A stretch of 64,000 nt of DNA from Ustulina deusta (taxonomy: Eukaryota > Ascomycota > Sordariomycetes > Xylariales > Xylariaceae): NCBI GenBank assembly GCA_023159155.1, contig JAJNNX010000024.1, forward strand, positions 496,001 to 560,000, written 5' to 3'. The translations under genes and the position numbers were made by a program. The number at the start of each line of letters is the position of its first letter. Within the stretch, counting starts at the first letter, position 1. Under the pieces are notes generated by a model that was given only the letters and a program-made list of their open reading frames with translations, searched no databases and was not told where the DNA came from. Below are positions 37,347 to 51,019 of the stretch, one piece after another.

Positions 37347-37940
37347 GACAGCTAAAGCGAGACCATATCGCAATGGAAACCAGACCTTTTTACTTGAAGT
37401 GAGAAAAATTAATAATTATTGATAACTGCAGTCCATCTCTTGATGCAGATTCTGTCAGTGCATCGTAACACCCAGCTTCGTATAGGACATAGTGTACACA
37501 GGACTAATTGTAGCGTCTCGTACCCCCTCGCCCGCGCTAATGCAGGTAGGCGAGGTACCTATACTAAGTTAGTTCACGTCTCAGCCTTGGAAATGGGCGC
37601 AATAGCTACCTCCTATCTTACTAGCTCGGCCATTATCCTGGTGCCTAGCAACATGGGACCCAGCACATTGGATCATGCCTTGGGGCCAGTTCGTGAACAC
37701 TGCCACCGCCGAGAGGCCACCCTAAATATGAAAGACGAAGTGACAACAAGAAGGCAGCAGTTATACGAGATATATGAACAACTCATCGTCACTTTGAGAA
37801 GAAACAGAGATTTGTGACCTATCCCAATCATATCTTTATCCAGACTTTTATTATTCGGAGTATTGGAGCTATCCACAGCCGTTGGTGATCATCCGCTCAC
37901 GAATCCAATCCTCAACTTACCTACCTCAGGGATACCCAAC
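37347..37940. other. intergenic, no gene seen
   Basis: Between the SDR pseudogene and the F-box-like gene; no coding frame with support. Right part is the likely promoter of the F-box-like gene. Confidence 0.5.
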
Positions 37941-38546
37941 ATGTTTCCTCTACTTCCGCCAGCAAGGAGTTCACGTCGTACTTCAAATAATAAAGAGACT
38001 CAGTGTCCATCAAAGCCAGCTCCGAGGGCGTCTTTAGCCGGTCTGCCAACCGAACTTCATCTACTCATCGCAAAACACCTCATATACCCTGATGCCCTCT
38101 CTCTCAAGCACACCTCACGACACTTCTTCTATCTCGTCGACACAGGTGTCAAGCTCAAGGTTGCCTGGCTCATGGAACGCCGGAGCCTGCATTTGGAATG
38201 CCCCAATGATCGACGCTGTGATCTCAGGAGCGACTTGAGATTCTGCAGGGGCAGCGTTAAGTCTGTCACTATGCCTGTTTCTATCCCGTTCACCGACTGA
38301 CCAACTCTCAGACTACTGATGCAGCGACGTCGAGAGCATTTAGAATGCGAGTCACGACCTGGTCTCGGCTGCCTCGTCTTCGGGACAACTGCTTGTGCCC
38401 ACCGCCGAAGCCCAGCACAACGGTGTGGCCGTTGGTTACGCTCGCGTCTGACGATTGAGCTTTGGTGGTTCTTGCTCGTGTTGCTTCCTGTCTGTCTAGG
38501 GTGTGTCTGGATGACGGAGCTTGCAACGTGGGAACGTCGATCATGA
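37941..38546 (+). CDS. small F-box-like protein, two exons
   Basis: Exons 37941-38260 and 38312-38546 give 184 residues. The F-box-like helix set is at about 33-70 (LAGLPTELHLLIAKHL, DALSLKHTSRHFFYLVD), which in other proteins docks onto Skp1 in SCF ubiquitin ligases. After it comes a Cys/Arg segment conserved in small fungal F-box proteins: HLECPNDRRCDLRSDLRFC and, across the 51-bp intron, GSVKLLMQRRREHLECESR and PGLGCLVFGT. A hydrophobic helix near the C terminus (WWFLLVLLPVCLGCVW) could be a membrane anchor, unusual for an F-box protein. The intron uses GTCTGT and CTCAG; the frame otherwise ends soon after the donor. The first ATG after a non-ATG frame opening is at 37941. Confidence 0.65.
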
Positions 38547-40237
38547 TAACGATACCCTTACCACGATTAACCCCCAATACCTAGTATGCCGGTCCTACGC
38601 TGTAGAAGCCCGTGAGCCAGAGCCTATAGATAGAACCAGGACACGCACGGGAGATGCCGTAATTGCGTATCTACACTAGGTATGGAAAACGAGGGGACTT
38701 GGCGACTTGGCAACCTCAAGCTACCTACCTGGTAGGTAAGCCAACGTCGCCCTGGATCGTCCGTGTATGCACCAAACCCAGCAACAAGATCAGGCCTCCT
38801 GCTGATCGTTTACCACTTTCTGGGATGTTGCTTAGTTAGATCAAGGAAAATAATTTATAATGGCGGGTTGGACAGACGGAGTGTCGAGCTGAATGGCGCT
38901 CATTTGCTACACAAAGGTCTAACAAAAGCTGAAGCAATGCTTACCAGGTAACCCTATTATCTGAGACAACCTACGTATGCATACGTTTTACGGTATATAC
39001 CAAGACAGAGAGTGGAAGTTGTATCTAGACATCAGCTGTTAATTAATTACTGTTATTTATATCTTTAACTTTCTATAGTGCATATATAACGCCACATCCA
39101 AGTATTTACTTTCAGGTTGCATGTAAGTCACTACTTACCTACCTAAGGTACCTATGCATATTGAAACAGATATCTACCACGCTTACCTGCTAGATAGTAG
39201 TACCTAGGTTTATTTATCTACTGTAAGTCAGGACCTTACTTGGTAGGTAAGTACCTACCTTAGTGTAAGGTAAGTTCTAATAGGGGTATCTGGTATTAGG
39301 GGTAGGTTAGGTGCTTGAGATAGGTGTTTTAGATACCTACCTAAGTGCGCAGTAACTCCACCTGGTAGGTACTTCAGTAACGTGTGCGACAACTAGACTA
39401 GCTACCTTAGTAGGTGCTTACCTACCTACCTAGTCCTACCTACTACTGTACAGCACCAAAACCCAGTACCTAGCAGGAACTACAGGCTACCTACAGGCCG
39501 CAGCTACACCGAGAAAGTTAATGAGGCCTGCTTGTCCAACAGCAACACCTCTCCTCCTCCTCGTCCTCGTCCTCCACTTCTATCCCAGGATCCATCCAAT
39601 CCCAGCACCATTCATCCCTCCTTTCTTCCTCCATCCAAGCCACAGCCACTCTTGCCCTTACCTACCTTACCCCTTCTTCCCATTGATCAAATCACTGAAT
39701 CAATCTCCCCGTCCGCCCGTCTGTCCGTCTATCTGTTCTCGGTTTTTATATTGTTCCTCTATCCTCTCCTAAACGAGATTCATATCATCCAGAAAACACC
39801 AAAGCCCGGGTTCCTGGCGTCCCGTAGATAGATTGTTATCGTCTTGTCCTTCCGCACCAGGCTCCGGAGCCAACCATTCATCGGCTCTCGCTCCACCGCT
39901 TCTGTCCTGTTCCGTCTTCTTTCGCTCGTGCCTAGCCATAGCGTCGTCTTACGTTTTACCAACATCAAATCATACCTAACAACCCGCCCGCCGCAGCCAC
40001 CGCCACCGCCGCGAATCACGGTGCCCCTCCCTCCTTGTACGACCATCTTGCCGAACGAACGTCCTTCTGTATATCTGACGAACCTCCGGATTGATTCAGC
40101 ACCCAGCTACATAGCTGGCTTCACCACCCAAATACACCCAAAACACCTCCAACAGTGTTCTCGTGCACATCCACCACGAGCATTGTTGTTTTTGCTTGCT
40201 TTTCTACTTGGTTCCTAGGCCATAGAGGCTCAACGAA
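38547..40237. other. intergenic and long kinase leader, dense TAGGTA/TACCTA words
   Basis: From about 39120 to 39500 the sequence is packed with TACCTA, TAGGTA, ACCTAC and GTAGGT words in both orientations. From 39520 to 40230 it is pyrimidine-rich (CTCCTCCTCCTCG, TTCTTCC), as fungal leaders are, so transcription of the kinase probably starts several hundred bases before its ATG. No upstream coding gene seen. Confidence 0.5.
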
Positions 40238-42479
40238 ATGTCGTGGAAACTCACCAAGAGTACGTATCCGTTATGGTGTCCGTCATGTCTGCCTATCCGG
40301 ACTATCCTCTACAGCTCCGTCTCGACAAGTATATGGGACTCACATAAAACTGCCCTTACTCTATGTTTTATCGATGGCAACCTCGGCATGAAGCCAGCCT
40401 AAAATATTTGACTGACTGACACTGGATTTGTACAGAGCTGAAAGAGACCCATCTGGGCCCTCTTACAAGTACCTTCTCTCGCAACCCCTCGACATCTACC
40501 ATCACAGATAAGGATGAGAAGGGCCCTCTGCCCACTTCGGCTACTCCCACTCCCGGCGACAATGCCATCGGTGCGTAATCCCATCCAAATCATACCTCGG
40601 CCCGCTCCAACAGCAACTATACTTACACGTATTTGCAGCTGCTTCTGAATCCATGGTGCAAGAGCCCGTGGTCAAGCCTCCTCAACCCGGTATCCTCGTC
40701 ATTACCCTCCACGAGGGTCAAGGGCTCGCTCTCCCCGACCAGCATCGAAATGCCCTTACTTCACAGCACCAATCAGGTTCCATGTCGACAGGCAACGCCC
40801 TGAATTCCGGATCTGTCCGACCCGGCTCATCCCAGAGGACCGTGGCTGGGTCGTATACCACCGGTTCTGGTCGGCCCCAGACCTCGGCAGGTGGCTTCTC
40901 TGGCGTCCCTTCTAATCACGGTCGAATCTTGAGCAAATACCTGCCATATGCCCTGATCGATTTCGAGAAAGTCCAGGTTTTCGTAGACGCCGTGTCTGGT
41001 AACCCTGAAAACCCCTTGTGGGCTGGTGATAACATCCAATACAAATTCGATGTGTCGCGCGTGGCGGAACTGGCCGTACATCTCTACCTCCGTAACCCCA
41101 ACGCGACTGTCGGCTCAGGCCGAAGTCAGGATATTTTTATGGGCGTGGTCCGCATAAACCCTCGATTTGAGGAGAAGCGTGTCTTCGTCGAGGATCCCAA
41201 GGCGAGTAAGAAGGATCGCGAGAAGGCTGCCGCTGAATTCTCGAGCCGCGAGCGGGAACGTGGGTACAGCGGCCTAGAATGGGTAGATGTGCAATACGGC
41301 AGTGGCAAGTTGAAGATCGGCGTCGAGTACATCGAGAATCGGAAGGGAAAACTTGCCATGGAGGACTTTCAACTATTGAAAGTAGTTGGTAAAGGCAGTT
41401 TTGGGAAGGTCATGCAGGTGCAGAAGAAGGACACAAAGCGGATCTACGCCCTCAAGACAATTCGTAAGGCACACATCATCTCTCGATCCGAGGTTGCTCA
41501 TACGCTTGCCGAACGATCGGTCCTCGCGCAGATCAATAACCCCTTCATCGTACCTCTCAAGTTTACCTTCCAGTCCCCAGAAAAGCTATACTTTGTCTTG
41601 GCTTTTGTCAACGGCGGCGAGCTCTTTCATCATTTGCAAAAGGAGCAACGATTTGATGTGAACAGAGCGCGCTTCTACACGGCCGAGCTTCTCTGCGCCC
41701 TCGAGTGTCTGCACGGTTTCAACGTCATCTATCGTGACCTCAAGCCCGAGAACATCCTACTCGACTACCAGGGTCACATCGCACTATGTGATTTTGGCCT
41801 TTGCAAGCTTGATATGAAGGACGAGGATCAGACGAATACGTTCTGTGGCACGCCCGAATACCTGGCTCCCGAGTTACTCATGGGTCACGGATACAACAAG
41901 ACGGTAGATTGGTGGACGCTGGGCGTCCTTCTTTACGAGATGTTGACGGGTTTGCCTCCCTTCTACGACGAGAATACAAATGAGATGTACCGAAAGATCC
42001 TGTCGGAGCCCTTACACTTCCCCGGGCCAGAGATAGTACCGCCAGCTGCCAAGGATCTCCTCACCAAGCTGCTCAACCGCAAGCCTGAGGCGCGACTAGG
42101 GGCTGGGGGCAGCGCCGAGATCAAGGCTCATCCTTTTTTCCACGCCATAGATTGGCGCAAACTCTTACAACGTAAATACGAGCCAACCTTCAAACCCAGA
42201 GTTGTAAGTAATTTCCTTTTCCCTACAACCAGGACATTTACTACTAGGTACTAACAAGAAGCTCTCTAGGTGGACGCAGCTGATACGGAGAATATCGACC
42301 GCGACTTTACGAACGAAGTGCCACAAGACTCGTATGTAGACGGCCCCACGTTGTCCCAGACGATGCAGGATCAGTTCACGGGCTTCAGCTACAACCGACC
42401 AATCCCGGGCCTGGGAGACGCCGGCGGTAGCATTAAAGATCCTACGGTCATTGGTAGTATTCAGGATAGACATAGATGA
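40238..42479 (+). CDS. sch9: AGC-family protein kinase Sch9, four exons
   Basis: Exons 40238-40259, 40436-40570, 40639-42203 and 42270-42479 give 643 residues. Exon 1 codes only seven codons and one base (MSWKLTK). Residues about 70-285 form the C2-type domain typical of Sch9 (GILVITLHEGQGL ... FMGVVRINP ... GVEYIENRKG). The kinase domain starts near 295 with DFQLLKVVGKGSFGKV; ATP-binding Lys about 325 (YALK), catalytic Asp about 419 (YRDLKPEN), DFG about 437, and activation-loop Thr about 453 in NTFCGTPEYLAPE. The C-terminal hydrophobic motif FTGFSY, a TORC1 target in yeast Sch9, lies in exon 4. Introns use GTACGT, GTGCGT and GTAAGT donors; the last has a perfect TACTAAC branch. Known role: growth, nutrient and stress signalling downstream of TOR and PDK1. 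Confidence 0.95.
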
Positions 42480-46116
<3,637 letters not shown>

Positions 46117-47567
46117 AGACGGAAGGAAGTGACGGATGGACTGGAACGTCATTCGCGACTCTAGACAGCTAGGTACCTGGGTTAGCTAGTACAAGTAAAG
46201 TCTTGTGGTCTACTCGTCCACTTCCATTTCTTTTCCTTTCATCTGCTCGATGTCAGCCTTCTACAGCGTAGGGATGGGATAGGATGAGATGGGAAGCTCA
46301 CTCCAAAAAGAAAAGAATTTTGGGATTCAGGGTGTTTGGGAAATTGAATGATACTTCTAGCAATAGCTAGCGAGCATGAATGAGCACAAATGACAACAAG
46401 GTTTAAACATGAGATGATATCTCTCATCACGCTACTCGACTAGAAGAATATAACATGGCGTATTGTCTAATCGGGCGGTATTTTATTATGCTTGGTACTT
46501 GCTAGTGTTGTGATCGTTTTATGCTGGATTTAAGATATGGCCAGTTTGACTTTATATGTAGTATTACTTGCTTATCCGAGGTAGGTATGTCGGCGGATGT
46601 AGCCGAGTGGTGATAAATAGAAAAGTCGGCTGGTATGGATAGGTAAGGGGGGGTAGGTAGAGGGGGTCTATGAATTATGGGAAGATAGAGGGGAATCTAT
46701 GATGTTATATGAGGTTTATTTTGACTATGACCTAGATTTCATTCTGTGTTATAGGGTTGTATTGATTGATAGTGGCGGACGTAAGCCTTCTCAAGTTATA
46801 CATTGCCCCTGGTCCTTTTTTCATTTCTTCTTTGCTCCCGGATGCCTAGATCTGGATGAGATTATGATACCACGCCTATAGGTATGTTCATATCTCTGCA
46901 ATGCCGTGTATTGAGTAGAGGGAATATGGATTGGATAGGTTAGACTAGGGGTTTGGTCGGAGTATATACATGTATGTAAGATTTAAGGCTCGAAAGTATT
47001 TAAAAGCTTTATTTTAACGGAACAATGTAGGAAAGAGAAAGAATAACAAAAGGTTTACAAGATGTTCACTTTTTTTTTTTTTTAATTATCTTTGCCTAGG
47101 TAATAATTAATGAGAGAAATAGCGAGGTAGGTACTTTTATTAGGTTTTTACGGCCGACTAATAAATATGCTAAGAGGGAGCGACTTCTTAATAAAAACGA
47201 AATCAAGTAAAATAAAGGAAAAGGTAGCAAAATAGAATAATTATGTCAGAAAGTGGGCAGATCTGAAAAAAAAAAAAAAAAAAGCTTATAGAAGGACAGA
47301 ATCTAGGATGAAGTATATAGGTGGAATATAGATAAGATAAGATAGGGGAGCATGTCTGTACTACAGTTCTAGTAAAGCGACAAATATTATAAAACATTTC
47401 CTATGTACATACTTAGCTTCTCCATTCCAACGTACCACGCCTTAGCCCCCAGGGCGCCTGTAACGATGATTATATTGTAGCAATGGAAAGTCTTTGACGA
47501 TGAATGAATCTTGTTGAAGAGTACGATGTCGTACAACGAACATTCGACGCGCGAGATCAGTTGCAGA
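46117..47567. other. intergenic between convergent genes
   Basis: Non-coding by eye; contains poly-T at 47071-47083, poly-A at 47266-47283 and scattered TAGGTA words. It should hold the 3' ends of the isomerase (rightward) and the GPI-anchored protein gene (leftward). Confidence 0.5.
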
Positions 47568-48727
47568 CTAGAAATTCATGAACGCAATCACCCATGAGCC
47601 GAGCAAGGCGATGAGAAGGATTCCCGCCCCGTCCACATGGACCAGCGCACCACTGCCACTTGTGGGCGTGGGAGTGGCACCGGACGCTGTGCCGGAGGTG
47701 TTGAGACTGGTCTGTCCATCTGCGTTCTTGGTGAAGTTGCCGACGAGAGTGGCATTCGCAACGGCTGGTGCCTTGATGGTTCCGTAGGCGGCACACGTGT
47801 CGTTGGCGGCGAGGGCGCAGTCGGGGGCGATGCAGATGGCCTGGAGCTGCGGCCCGGCCGAGGGCGGGATGATGGCCTCGGCGGGCGCACACCGCTCGTT
47901 GAACTTGGCGTCGAGCGTCGCGTTGACAAACTGCGCGTCGGCCTTGCTGAACCCGAACGACACGAGCCCCTTGACCGCCTGCTCGACGAAATACCCCATC
48001 TCAGCGGCGTTGAGGTCCATGTATCTACGCGAGGGCGGTATCAGTATGGTTTCGGTTGATCGCCGGGTCGATCAGATACCTCCCCCGGGAAACGAGAGAA
48101 TGGTCTGACTTACTTGTGCACCTCGTACATCGACGCCTTGCCTGCGTATGCCGGGAACTCGGAGCCCCCGAGCGTGGAACACCCGAGGAAAGTCCCGAAA
48201 TAGGAGTAGACGTGGGTGAAGAATGTGCTAGGGAGATCACAGTCAACATCGCCGTGTCGGAGTATCACGCAGGGAATTGGGGGGAGGGGGGGGACGGACT
48301 ATTGGTGAGACGTAGTATTGCCGTTGCCAGGCTTGCTTTCACGAGCGAGCGGCAGTCCGCCGTCGTCCAGGAAATTCACCGCCTCACCAGTGCTCTTGCC
48401 GGTGTTTGCCGAGGCGAGGCCGCCGTTGAAGTAGCCGTTGAGATCCACGTAGGACCCCCGATACTCCCTCGGGTGCAGGGCTCCCGTGAAGTCGTCGACA
48501 GGCACCGTGTTGTACTGGGAGTACGGCCCGAGAAGCGCGGAATGGAGCACCAGGGTCATCAGCAGCTGCTGGTTGGCCGCCGTCGGCTCCCCAATGGTCT
48601 TCTGCGTGTAGAAATCGCACGGCGTGACGTCCGCGGGGCGATCTGCGGCCGCAACAACCAGTCGGGGCTCGCAGCAGAGCAACAGGAGCGCTGCGGCTAG
48701 AGCGCGGAGTCTCATCTCGAAATGCAT
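47568..48727 (-). CDS. secreted GPI-anchored protein of unknown family, three exons
   Basis: Minus-strand exons 48312-48727, 48114-48227 and 47568-48024 give 328 residues. The N terminus is a signal peptide (MRLRALAAALLLLCCEPRLV, starting at Met1 or Met5). The mature part has a CDFYTQKTIGEPTAANQQLL segment, a TFFTHVYSYFGTFLGCSTLG segment at the first splice and about six to eight Cys in all, with N-glycosylation sites (NAT, NDT, NTS). The C terminus is a Ser/Thr/Gly-rich stretch (TPTPTSGSG) then a hydrophobic tail (GILLIALLGSWVIAFMNF), the pattern of a GPI signal. So it probably sits on the plasma membrane or cell wall. I recognise no named domain; the first part has a helical, haem-peroxidase-unlike pattern. 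Introns begin GTCTCA and GTAAGT; all phases agree. Confidence 0.72.
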
Positions 48728-48959
48728 TATTGCAGTCTGTGCGATCGAGTCGATTCGGCTCTCGATATGTTGTTGTTGATGCTCGGATGCTGATGCGGTT
48801 GTTCAACCATCTTGAGCATGGTGCAAGGCGCCTCGACAACATTTATACCAGTCCATCGAAGAAAGTCGTGCTAGAAGATTTGACAGGCGGCTGAAGCGAG
48901 TCCGACGTGACGATGCCCAATGCAGAAAGGAATTGCGAGATGATGGTGACTTCCATCGA

Positions 48960-49043
48960 CTAGATCGAAGTCCTGTACGACTAGATCAAAGTCTTGTACG
49001 GCTAGATCGAAGACCTGTACAACTAGATCGAAGTCCTGTAACT
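48960..49043. repeat. 21-bp minisatellite, four units
   Basis: Units at 48960-48980, 48981-49001, 49002-49022 and 49023-49043, each starting CTAGATC and carrying a CTGTAC-like core, with one to four differences between units. The period is divisible by three, so a minus-strand frame reads a repeating seven-residue VVQDFDL motif, but there is no other sign of coding. Confidence 0.9.
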
Positions 49044-49549
49044 GATCATAGCATCGCCAAGGGTTCCAGGTCATTACCTAACACGGCAGCGAGAAGCTCA
49101 GCTCGCGGAATCTAACCCATTTCAGCTAGTATACCGACCGTCGGGCCCTTGATGACATACATGGTGAGATACTGAAATAGCGTTGTCCCCTATTACCGTT
49201 GTTGTTGCTGTTGTGGTGGTCGCGAGCGAGGCTTGGACATGAGACCAAAATTCCCACTGAAGAACAATCCAATGAAGCAAAGAACCAGTGTGCCATCCAA
49301 TCCAGCGTACCGCTAAGATATCGGTGTCGCATCTTCATGGAGTTTAGATTTGCGAGCTGGACCACCACCACCCTTGCAAATCCGGGGGCTAGCGCGAGGC
49401 CTGTGATATCACATCGCGGTTTTTCGTGCTGCAATGTCTGCTTGCTCCGCCCATGCCCATGCGCCGCGATGAATCTAGTGTAGGGCTGCTAGTGTTGTCT
49501 GCGAGGCCGTGTCGTTGGAGAACCAATGGAAAACTCATGTTTTGTAATT

Positions 49550-49609
49550 GGGATGATTCCAAACTGATGGGGACGATTCCAAAGCCAGGGGTTGATTCCA
49601 AACCCATGG
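49550..49609. repeat. 20-bp minisatellite, three units
   Basis: Three units of 20 bp (49550-49569, 49570-49589, 49590-49609), each with GATTCCAAA at the centre and diverged flanks. Unrelated in sequence to the 21-bp repeat 500 bases upstream. Confidence 0.85.
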
Positions 49610-49829
49610 GAATGGGATTCAGCTGTCAGCAAAACAAGTCGCCTTCTCGATGCAAAACGGCTGTTATGTGCTTGCTAGCTACATAAGAGCCGTGATGTCC
49701 TCTTTCCTGGTGGTTGGTTTCATCCTTAGACATCCATCTATCGATCTATCTTATCCAGGCCCACGTCCATCACTACTACCAATACCTTCTACTTCTGCAT
49801 TTGTTCGCCCACGACGTCTGAAAAAAAAA

Positions 49830-50718
49830 ATGGCATCTCATCTAAAGACCCTTCTCAAGCTGTTCCAGCGCAAGAAGGCTCCCCCGCTGGCTTGCCACCT
49901 GTCACTGGACCAGGACGACAACCACGTGCACACGGCGGCGTGTTTTCTCGAGGTGCAGCCTCTCGCGCTCGCCGAGATCTTCCAGTCCCAGGGCTGCGCG
50001 GCCTGCGCGCCCGCGATGCCCACGATCCTCGAGGCGACGCAGAACCCCAACCTGCAGGTGCTCACGTACGACGTGACCTTCTTCGACCACCTCGGGTGGC
50101 CGGACACGCACGCCAACCCGCGGTGGGACGAGCGGCTGAAGCAGTACGTCAAGAAATGGGGCCGCACCTCGCTCTACACGCCCATGGTCGTCGTCAACGG
50201 CGTGGCCGACGGCGGGTCCGGCGGCGGCGGCAGGGAGGAGATCGAGGCCGTCGTCCGGCGCGCGCGCGACGTCGCCTACGTCATGGATTGGCACATCTAC
50301 CTCGACGCGAACGACACCAATGTCAGGATCGACTCGGACATGTTGCAGATTGCGCGCCACGATGTCCTCGTCGTCGTCTACCAGGACAAGACCGAGGTAG
50401 TCAAGATTGTAAGCGCTGAATAATTATCCATCCCCCTTCCCCCCTTTCCTCCCTTCCCCCCCGCGCCACTCCTGGTTGGTAGATGGCGATTGCTGATTTC
50501 GTGGAACCTCCGGACAGGGAAAGGGGCCCAACAAAGGCAAGAAAGTGCCGCACAGGAACGTCGTCACGGACATTGTCAAGATCGGCGAGTGGACGGGCGG
50601 CGACATGATATACGACTTGCCTGTCGCCCCCTCCCAGATGGCGCCGGGCACTGCGGCAGTTGTCATTGTTCAGGAGCCTGTCAGCGGGCCCGTCGTCGCC
50701 GTGACCAAGATCGTGTAG
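49830..50718 (+). CDS. DUF1223 thioredoxin-like protein, two exons
   Basis: Exons 49830-50408 and 50518-50718 give 259 residues. The family landmarks are visible in order: EIFQSQGCAACAPAMP with a CxxC pair (Cys56, Cys59), LTYDVTFFDHLGWPDTHAN, and LYTPMVVVNG. DUF1223 proteins have a thioredoxin-like fold and are mostly bacterial secreted proteins; fungi hold related copies. Here the N terminus (MASHLKTLLKLFQRKK) is basic with no clear signal peptide, so it may be cytosolic or weakly mitochondrial. A His/Asp-rich patch (DQDDNHVHTA) precedes the domain. The intron begins GTAAGC and ends GACAG, phase 0. The start is placed at the ATG after the poly-A run; earlier in-frame ATGs (49695) exist. Exact function unknown. 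Confidence 0.82.
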
Positions 50719-51019
50719 TTCACCGAAAGCCACATTTCCTTTGTTGAGGTAGATATGATTATGACTATGGTATGGTTATGAGGCTTGATGCGTGTAAGAT
50801 GATAGGGATTAGATGGGAGGGAATAAGGATAGGGATGTACTGTTTAGAAGGGCAAAGGAGTGGATGGGATGATTAGGTCTATTTAGTTATTATGATAAAG
50901 CTTCATTGCTTCTCGCGACCTCTGTCTGCAGCGGCTCGTCTCGTCTCGTCATTGATTATTAGTGCCATCACATGTACACAAGTTTCGAGAGTACATCCAT
51001 CCAGTGGGCCATGCCTGGC
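50719..51019. other. short gap between convergent genes
   Basis: About 300 bases between the DUF1223 stop and the stop of the Zn2Cys6 regulator; should hold both 3' untranslated regions. Confidence 0.5.

Larger units (their letters stand above)
48728..49829. other. divergent intergenic region with two minisatellites
   Basis: Lies between the GPI-protein gene (leftward) and the DUF1223 gene (rightward), so it is a divergent promoter region. Two separate short tandem repeats occur (48960-49043 and 49550-49609). Eleven or so A residues directly precede the DUF1223 start codon. Confidence 0.55.

Noticed and set aside
46584..46625. tRNA-like start (GCCGAGTGGT, as in a D-arm)
   Set aside because: No matching acceptor stem, anticodon arm or T-loop follows; chance similarity.
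48960..49043. CRISPR-like array
   Set aside because: Units are directly tandem with no spacers, and the genome is fungal.
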